A DNA stretch of 26,880 nucleotides from the NCBI GenBank assembly GCA_013365365.1, contig JABVXU010000672.1, forward strand, positions 1 through 26,880, written 5' to 3'. The position numbers were made by a program, and so were the translations under genes. Positions 20,601 through 26,880 of this stretch are shown piece after piece. Source of the DNA: Cruorifilaria tuberocauda (taxonomy: Eukaryota; Nematoda; Chromadorea; Rhabditida; Onchocercidae). Every line of letters begins with the position of its first letter. The first letter of the stretch is position 1. Below the pieces are notes generated by a model. That model had not been told where the DNA came from and did no database searches. It saw nothing but the letters and a program-made list of their open reading frames with translations.

Positions 20601-23600
20601 TCGTGCAACTACACTAAACACCAAAGTCTCACCACCTAACTTGACATGGCTCATTGATTCTTCTGTTGTGAAGATGTCAAAAAAACAGACATTAAAAGTT
20701 CCAGTAAATTGAAGGGTTCAAATTCCGGCATTGGGAATCAGCTCAAATCTTTTAGTTATCAGATCGGCAACTGGTCTTCGTGTGACAGGAAAACCGTTGG
20801 CAGGTAAAGTAATCGCAATTCGAAGTAATGCGGCTGGCGGACCGCAAGTAATGAAAGTGGTCAGAGGTCCACCACCACGTGGTCCAACTACTATTATGGC
20901 CCACGGTCCTCGTGGACGTTTCCTCCGTGTTTTACCAACACCAAGATTCACTGCTTCAAATCAGGTGAATTTATTATTTGTTCTCCAACTTCGATTGTGT
21001 TCTATTTTTGCATCCGCACGTATATGATTTTGGTGTACTAACGTTTAAAGAAAAAAGAAGGAAAAATGGTCATACAGTTCGCAAAGTTTGCAGTTGAAAC
21101 TTTCGCTTTGCTTTTTCCTTGAAATTAATGAGTATTTCCTTTCAGCTTATCGAATTTCCACAACTATTGCACATATTCACTGATTTTCCATCTCTTTTCC
21201 TGTTACAAAGCTTTCACTTTCTTGCTTTAAAGGCTTTTTTTATATGATATTTTTTACCTTTCAGTGCTTGCCTTTTCAAATATTTCAAAATAATTTTTTT
21301 TTTGATTTTATTTTATCTGTAATCTTCGTCTGTGAAATGTGCTGTTTTCTTAGTTGCTTTTTTTGCTGTTTGGTTGCTATAATCGGATTATTATCCACAT
21401 TTTACATTTCATTAAGCCAGTTATTTGTTCCACGGAATCGGAAATTTTGTCTTTTTTTTGATACATAAACAGGGAAATACGAGAGCTCTCACTACAAGAA
21501 GTTAGAAATTAGATCAGTCATCAGATACCTAAATTTTTGGCATACTGAGTCAGCTTCTCGAGTTTTCATAACAGCTTAAAGCCTACTAATGCTTTTGTAA
21601 TATTATATTAATTAAGTTTCGGATTTTTGTCATACCTCATATGGATTTTGTTTTGGATATGGTTCATTTTGGAATAACCATTGAGCTCTTTCCATCTTGT
21701 GCCCTTTGAAGTTATTCCGACGAATTATTTTCCAATTATTAACCTTACAAGGTGTAGCATATTGAGAGGCACGTGATATACAGTTCAAAGTTGATTTATA
21801 TATTTCGATATTTAATTTTGTGCCGGTGGTTGATTTCGTAAATGATGTCCCATTGTAGTGGTAGACACGATAATTTTAGATTTCCGAAGTGAAATAACTA
21901 TCGGCACTAACAACTCTTCCTGATCATGTTATATGGCGAAATGTTTTTGAGCATGTTGCATGAAGCAGATTCGGATAAAAATCGCCGTTGCACAATGTGG
22001 CCACCTTTTCTGCATTTTAAGAAGTGTGTATCATAATTTTAGGCAGCTATTGTCAAACATCCAACTACAAAAGCGATTCTAGTGACTAAGACAGCTGGAG
22101 CTGGCTATACTGCACCACATAAATTATTATTCCTGCAACAGACGAATTGTCCCGCTGTATCTGCATCAAATGTTAGTACTGGAGACAGTCCGCAACTTGC
22201 AGTTGTTGAATCTGTATCACCACACGTTGTTCAGCCCGGAAACAGCAGTGCAGAACCGCCATCGATTTCCACACAAGGGACGACGTATACCACTCCAGTG
22301 ATGCCAAATGTTGATGTTCGTAATACGTTTATCTCTCCACTAAAAAGTTTGTAAGAAAAATGACTTTTCATCCGCTTCAGGTTGTCATCTTACTCTGTTT
22401 AGTGTATTGAGAGTCTCTAATCGTAGCAGATATGACGCTTGGTTTTTATCTTGCTGTTTTCTATTTGTGACCATTACAGGTCGGTTTACCACAAAATCTT
22501 CTGGATGAAACAGCTCCGGATGGTGAAACTAACATTGCTCAAAATGCTGATGCAACTGAACTACATGTGAAGCAATCACCTGATACCAGTGCTGGTACTT
22601 ATCGTACATCTGGATCGGTTACACATGATACTAGAAAAGCAAATGTGTCTCCAGTGGGCGCAACTCAGGTGCAGGCAGCTACTAAGGTATGAAATTTGCA
22701 AGCTTAATATTTATCAAACGTTTTGTCGCAAATCATATTACGTTGAATTTAAAGAAAGGTTCATTTTGCCAAAGTCGATTTACTCTTTTTTGACGTCGCT
22801 TATAACGAATTGTTAGGAAATAAACCCAGAAAACGATCCCAGAAATAATTTTCTGGGGACATAATTTCAACAGGATTTTAAAATGTGAAACAGCTTTAAT
22901 TTGTAAAGTTGGATCTCAGAATTGATTTGTTTGTTTCTTTCTGTGTTTAGGCTCAGTGTGTACCAACTGAGGAAACAGTAATTTCATCCAAAATAATGCG
23001 ACCAAAAACAAGTGTAATAGCAGTAGCTGCGTTACCTTCTGTTGATGCTCGACTTGAAATGCCCACAGCTAATTTGATTATTCAGGCAAAATCTCCCATG
23101 GAAAAAGATGTTAAGAATGAGAATGAACTTGATCCAGTAGGCAATGCTGACAGCGATACAGTCGGTAGTTTCAGTTTATAATCATTATTTCTTCTGGAAC
23201 TATGTTTCTTGTTTCACTATTTTGCTTTTGCATTACATGAGACATTTCTGCATTATATCACTTTAAAACTGTAGCAGAAAAAAAAAACTTTTGTTTTGTT
23301 CCATGTAATTGTTGTGGAAATCATTCATGAAATAGTTTCAGACAGAACTGAAACTGTGGCAGTGATTAAATACAAAGAAGAAGCTGAAAGGAAGAGTGAA
23401 AACAACGTTGAAGAGAACGTTATGCCTGTTGTTGAACAAACGAAGATTGAAAATAGTGGTGGAGATGAGGAAACTAAAGCCGATGTTTCTTTTGATAAAA
23501 ATGAACTGAGCGACGAATTAGATTCATCGTTTGACAGCGGGAGGCTGCAGATAGTTACTTCTAACAGCGACGAAAACTCAACAGATATTAAAAAATTGGA

Positions 23601-25488
23601 ACCTTCGAATTCAAAATCTATAGAAACTGCGGAATCAGTGGATTCTTTGAGTCCGATATCAACAGAAACTGCTAAACCAATGGATCCGCCTACTGCGAAC
23701 CAATCTGTAGCAACAATGACTGATACAGATTCAGAAACATCTGATTCAGTGGCATTGACTGTGAACGCTGACAGCATCGCAGTTGAAGAAGTTCCAGATA
23801 CATCTGTCACAAAAAAATGCAATCCATCTGTTACATTTCTGAGAGTGGAATCCGGTCCTTCACAGTTTAGTCAATCTCGTCACTCTACCTCTTCAGAAGC
23901 AAGTTTAGCTTCCAAATTTCCAGTTTTAAAATAAATTTCTTTAACCTTTGTTGGATACAACGTAAGAATCGAAGGCTAGGCGTGACAATGGTTTTCAAAA
24001 AAGATTAACACTAAAAATTTATTAATCATCCGATTAATAAATTTTTAGTGTTAATCTTTTTGTGGTGTTAGCTATTTCCTTATTTTTAGCAGAAAGCAGA
24101 GACCGAGTGGTGCAACGTTGGAATCATCAAAGGGACAAGCCATCTCGTAACACACTATTTTTTACCATGTGCTACTGGCACGGAAGATGCCTTCGGGGTA
24201 TCTTTGGTGGTCTTTTTTTATATTTATATATGTTGCTTACATCACTTATGATTGGTGAGAAATATCGTTTAAAGCTATATATGTCATTGCTTTCTGGTAT
24301 GCATTTTGAAACAGCAAAAGTTTTTGCTTTCATTACACGGACGTTACATTAAAAACCCACTGGAGATTTCATTCTCTGTTAGATTTTTCGTAATTCTCGT
24401 ACTCAGCCTGGAGTGATTATTAACTTGGAGTTCAGGCAAGTTTTTTACGAAAAGCTGAACTTGAAGCTGGAACTGCTTACCATTTTCGTGTTGCTGGCAT
24501 AAATGCTTGCGGTCGAGGCAATTGGTCGGAGGTAAACTGTTATGTAAGATTTGCTATTCTTTCAATTTCCGATTAATTTTCTTATTTAATTGATTATTCA
24601 GTTTATTGATTATTCAATTTCCTTTGATCTGTTTTATGAAAATTCCGACAGTCGAGTTTTTCAAGGGTTGAAAAATTTATTTTTTAGTTTGTTACTATAC
24701 TTTTCAGGTAACTGCTTTCAAAACTTGTCTTCCCGGCTATCCAGGTGCTCCCTCCAATATCAAGGTGACAAAGAATCCAGAAGGAGCACATCTAACTTGG
24801 GATCCACCGCAAACTTCTGTCGGTGAATTTTCATGCCTATTGATAGGATAGGATGAATTCCTTATCCTATTTTTGTTCGTTTTATTTAGCTAAAGGGATC
24901 AGTACAAGGATTTCAGTGATGTCTGGAACATCTGGCATAGTCGTATCGAGCATCTTTTTGAATTTTTCCATTTTTTGATCACTGTGAGCTGATTTGATCT
25001 ACGGCGTGAAACAGTTGCTTTTTAGGCAAGGTGACAGAGTATAGTGTGTATTTAGCAGTTCGCAATGTTCATACTCGTGAAACTCAGCTTTCATTTGTTC
25101 GCGTTTACGTTGGTTCTGATCCATTTTGTATCGTTTCGTTAGCCAATTTACATGCTGCACATATCGATAAGTCTTCCAAGCCGGCAATCATATTTCGAAT
25201 TGCAGCACGTAATGAGAAGGTGGGCCTTTTTGCTAATATCTGTATAATATCTGTAATAGAAGTTCAGACCGTTTTATATTCGGTTCGTTTTTATTAGCTC
25301 TTATGAATATCCCATAAGGTTATTTTCAGGGTTATGGACCCGCAACTCAAGTACGTTGGTTGCAAGAGCGGCCTTTGCGTCCAGTAACTATCATTGGTGC
25401 GAGCGCAGGTAATTATCGTCATCTCCAGCAGCGAGTAGCACTGACGCAAGCGCCGCAAATTCCTTTTAAAAGATTTCGAATTGGTTAA
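17647..25488 (+). CDS. hcf-1: Host cell factor 1 homologue (HCF-1)
   Basis: Nuclear adaptor joining transcription factors to chromatin-modifying complexes. Exons: 17647-17735, 17971-18071, 18336-18456, 18573-18705, 18790-18921, 19219-19439, 19742-19890, 20010-20113, 20245-20413, 20756-20964, 22043-about 22315, 22480-22686, 22951-23164, 23342-23922, 24090-24197, 24436-24531, 24708-24822, 25026-25219, 25330-25488; about 1,124 residues. Residues 16-350 form the kelch propeller ([53 protein letters not shown]). Residues 351-406 are the first fibronectin/self-association segment (VQLIRAT...LEVCW). A Gly/Arg-rich basic region follows (about 407-520), then an acidic Ser/Thr-rich middle (to about 901). 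The C-terminal fibronectin pair ends it ([82 protein letters not shown]). No vertebrate-type THETGTTNTATT cleavage repeat is visible. Uncertain points are the exon 9/10 junction, the exon 11 donor (22310 or 22316), the exon 14 donor, and whether the gene ends at 25488 or splices from a GTAATT at 25410 to further exons. Confidence 0.9.
20545..20755 (+). other. hcf-1: Open frame interrupted by one TGA ahead of hcf-1 exon 10
   Basis: The reading frame of exon 10 stays open upstream to 20545 except for a single TGA at 20710-20712. The part before the TGA (starting [14 protein letters not shown]) looks protein-like and follows an acceptor-like ATATAG at 20582. It cannot join exon 9 in phase with the only available GT donor (20414). 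The phase-consistent acceptor is TCTTTTAG ending at 20755, so I treat this stretch as intron. A sequence error or a strain-specific broken exon is the alternative. Confidence 0.35.
20965..22042 (+). other. hcf-1: Large hcf-1 intron (about 1.08 kb)
   Basis: By far the longest intron in the gene. It is T-rich, especially at 21230-21460, where a hydrophobic 74-codon frame is a composition artefact. No small RNA, nested gene or repeat could be recognised. Confidence 0.55.
23998..24061. repeat. Perfect 30-bp palindrome with 4-base loop
   Basis: The arm at 23998-24027 is the exact reverse complement of 24032-24061, with ATCC between them. It begins AAAAAGATTAACACT and its partner ends AGTGTTAATCTTTTT. 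It lies in the hcf-1 intron between the proposed exons 14 and 15, ending 28 bases before the acceptor. Perfect pairing over 30 bases is not expected by chance and suggests a small foldback element or a selected hairpin. The loop is shorter than in typical microRNA precursors. Confidence 0.9.
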
Positions 25489-26202
25489 ATTTTAGTTTTG
25501 TGTTGAAGGCATTTTTTTGAGATTAAATTGATTTTTTACTTTTATAACTCCCAACACTTAAAGTCTCGATTATGCATAATTCTGATAGCAAGCACCTCTC
25601 TTCATTGACAAAATTAATTGATGGTGAATAGGAGGAATCATAAACGGGTCTACAACAGTGGTGATTTGTACTGTTGCCAATTCTGTTTAGATATTTGGTG
25701 TCATAAAATGTATCATAAAATGTCAATTTTGATAATATATGTGTGATTTGTTTTCATGTACAGGAAACCATGCAGTTTATAATCCATACAATTTTGTATC
25801 ATCAGTTGTAAAAATTTGCTCAGTTCTCAACAATATACGAAATCTCATTCACGCAAATTATTTGTATTACAGTTCTTTGGAGATTTGTAAATCCAGTTTT
25901 TGAATTCTTAAATATATCTCTTGCAGAATATATGAATTCCTTTTTAATCGTTTCATTTAGGACATTTTTGTTGTCGATTACATATTTTTCGCCTCACTAA
26001 TCTCTCTTTTATGATTACTTTAAAGCCTAATTTAAGCACGATGTTAATTCATGATTTTACTACTGTATCAGCAGCGTTTGTATTGTTTTTTCAGTTATAT
26101 CAAGAGTTGTTGAAGTGATTTTCGGAGTGCGATTATTCATATTGAATATCGAATATAAAAGATGGAATAATGTAAATTGAAGCAGTCGTTTTGTTTTCAT
26201 TT
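25489..26202. other. 3' flank of hcf-1
   Basis: No recognisable exon or RNA gene. It contains several acceptor-like sites (TCTTGCAG near 25926, TTTTTTCAG near 26093, TTTATTTAG near 26211) that could serve alternative last exons of hcf-1, but none opens a recognisable protein. Confidence 0.4.
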
Positions 26203-26208
26203 TTTATT
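26203..26208 (-). terminator. Possible polyadenylation signal of the minus-strand gene
   Basis: AATAAA on the minus strand, about 100 bases beyond the stop codon of the frame at 26305-26532. This is a suitable spacing and supports that frame being a terminal exon. Confidence 0.35.
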
Positions 26209-26230
26209 TAGGATTATTTTCAATTGAAGA

Positions 26231-26236
26231 AATAAA
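26231..26236 (+). terminator. Possible polyadenylation signal of hcf-1
   Basis: First AATAAA on the plus strand after the hcf-1 stop, about 740 bases downstream. If used, the hcf-1 3' end would overlap the 3' end of the convergent frame. A nearer variant signal may be used instead. Confidence 0.25.
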
Positions 26237-26304
26237 CGACTATGACAAATAGCAGCACCACATGGGAAATCCCATTTTTATATGCCAGCTTAAATAACTG
26301 AACT

Positions 26305-26532
26305 TTAATGACTGCCATTCTGAAACCAAATGATTTGTAAAAATATTTTTGATAGTTGCGTAAAACGCGCAATGTCGTCATTGTAATTACAGACAGCAGT
26401 TCCCGAATGAATTAATTCATTAACCAAAACCTCTTGAATAATTGGAATTTGAGTATCAATATAGAGAGATTTCATAGAGCATACATCATCAAACATTAAG
26501 CAGAAATATATGAGGATAAAGGGATGAGGTGT
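26305..26532 (-). CDS. Possible last exon of an unidentified gene
   Basis: The minus strand has an acceptor, ATTATTTAG, ending at 26533, then a 75-codon open frame to a TAA at 26305-26307. It contains a balanced, helix-like sequence (for example IPIIQEVLVNELIHSG and DDIARFTQLSKIFLQI). Amino-acid composition is more gene-like than the usual AT-rich background, and a minus-strand AATAAA lies about 100 bases downstream. I do not recognise the family. Earlier exons would have to lie beyond 26533, partly outside the window. An ATG at 26496 could also start a 63-residue product. Confidence 0.4.
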   Translation of the reverse strand, partial: TPHPFILIYFCLMFDDVCSMKSLYIDTQIPIIQEVLVNELIHSGTAVCNYNDDIARFTQLSKIFLQIIWFQNGSH

Positions 26533-26880
26533 CTAAATAATAAAAGGTAACCAGAAAGAAAAGGACGTATTGAATTGAATTGTAAGATGTATGAATGGTT
26601 TTAAGGATCGAAGAAGCCTAGCTTAGCTATATTGATCGAGAAGTTATATTGAATGAGATGAGATAGGCAGCAGAATGGAAATTGATTCGGCTGGTGTTAG
26701 TGGCTTTGTTAGATGAAAGAAATATAGGTGTGTGGGCAATTTGAAGGGTGGTTAGACAAGACTAGTAGTTAGAGGCTGATAAAGTGTAAGCTTGCTTAGC
26801 TTTCTTCTAAACTGAGGAGCTACAAAGACTACTACTAACTTATGGCACTTAAGCGGCCAGCAGTATTGATATTTACAAGC
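26533..26880. other. Right edge, nothing recognised
   Basis: Mixed sequence with many stops in all frames and no identifiable exon or RNA gene. If the frame at 26305-26532 is a real terminal exon, this would be its preceding intron. Confidence 0.35.

Noticed and set aside
21244..21468. 74-codon hydrophobic frame in the large hcf-1 intron
   Set aside because: Composed almost wholly of Phe/Leu/Cys from a T-rich tract; a composition artefact.
23325..23822. 165-codon minus-strand frame opposite hcf-1 exon 14
   Set aside because: Antisense to the acidic Ser/Thr-rich exon, which joins in phase to its neighbours on the plus strand.
24062..24352. 96-codon plus-strand frame near the palindrome
   Set aside because: Wrong frame: the neighbouring frame from 24090 encodes the conserved HCF-1 block [20 protein letters not shown].

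Overview
The window is strongly AT-rich eukaryotic DNA with many short coding exons and GT-AG introns of 55 to about 1,080 bases. It carries single-copy animal genes, and an AG acceptor lies 6-20 bases upstream of each complete gene's start codon, as expected where spliced-leader trans-splicing is common. This points to a nematode. Gene structure and base composition fit a parasitic, probably filarial, clade III species better than Caenorhabditis, but the species cannot be fixed from the sequence alone. All gene models below were built by hand from splice sites, reading phase and remembered family alignments.

Left part (1-6.3 kb): a rearranged beta-tubulin neighbourhood. One intact, very divergent beta-tubulin gene (9 exons, 431 residues) lies on the minus strand at 3416-5768. 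A second copy of its upstream region, first exon, first intron and start of exon 2 lies on the plus strand at about 740-1695 and then stops, making a pair of facing inverted arms about 4 kb apart. Relics of the same upstream region (1-160) and of the tubulin 3' flank (165-470) are joined at the window edge. The upstream regions hold an AT-rich minisatellite with a unit of about 30 bases.

Middle part (6.3-16.3 kb): 2.2-2.5 kb without a convincing gene, then PIGN (15 exons, 927 residues, plus strand, 8775-14023), the enzyme that adds ethanolamine phosphate to the first mannose of GPI anchors. It is followed by arx-7/ARPC5 (3 exons, 151 residues, minus strand, 15108-16312), a subunit of the Arp2/3 actin-nucleating complex. 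The two genes converge.

Right part (16.3-26.9 kb): arx-7 and hcf-1 are divergent, with about 1.3 kb between their start codons. hcf-1 (about 19 exons, about 1,124 residues, plus strand, 17647-25488) encodes a host-cell-factor-type transcriptional co-regulator: N-terminal kelch propeller, basic region, acidic Ser/Thr-rich middle and paired C-terminal fibronectin type III repeats, without vertebrate-type cleavage repeats. A perfect 30-bp palindrome sits in one of its introns. A terminal-exon-like open frame of unknown identity (minus strand, 26305-26532) converges on hcf-1.

The genes form no operon and no obvious pathway. They are ordinary housekeeping genes next to a tubulin locus that looks recently rearranged. 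I found no bacterial operon, CRISPR array, tRNA, rRNA or recognisable transposase gene.
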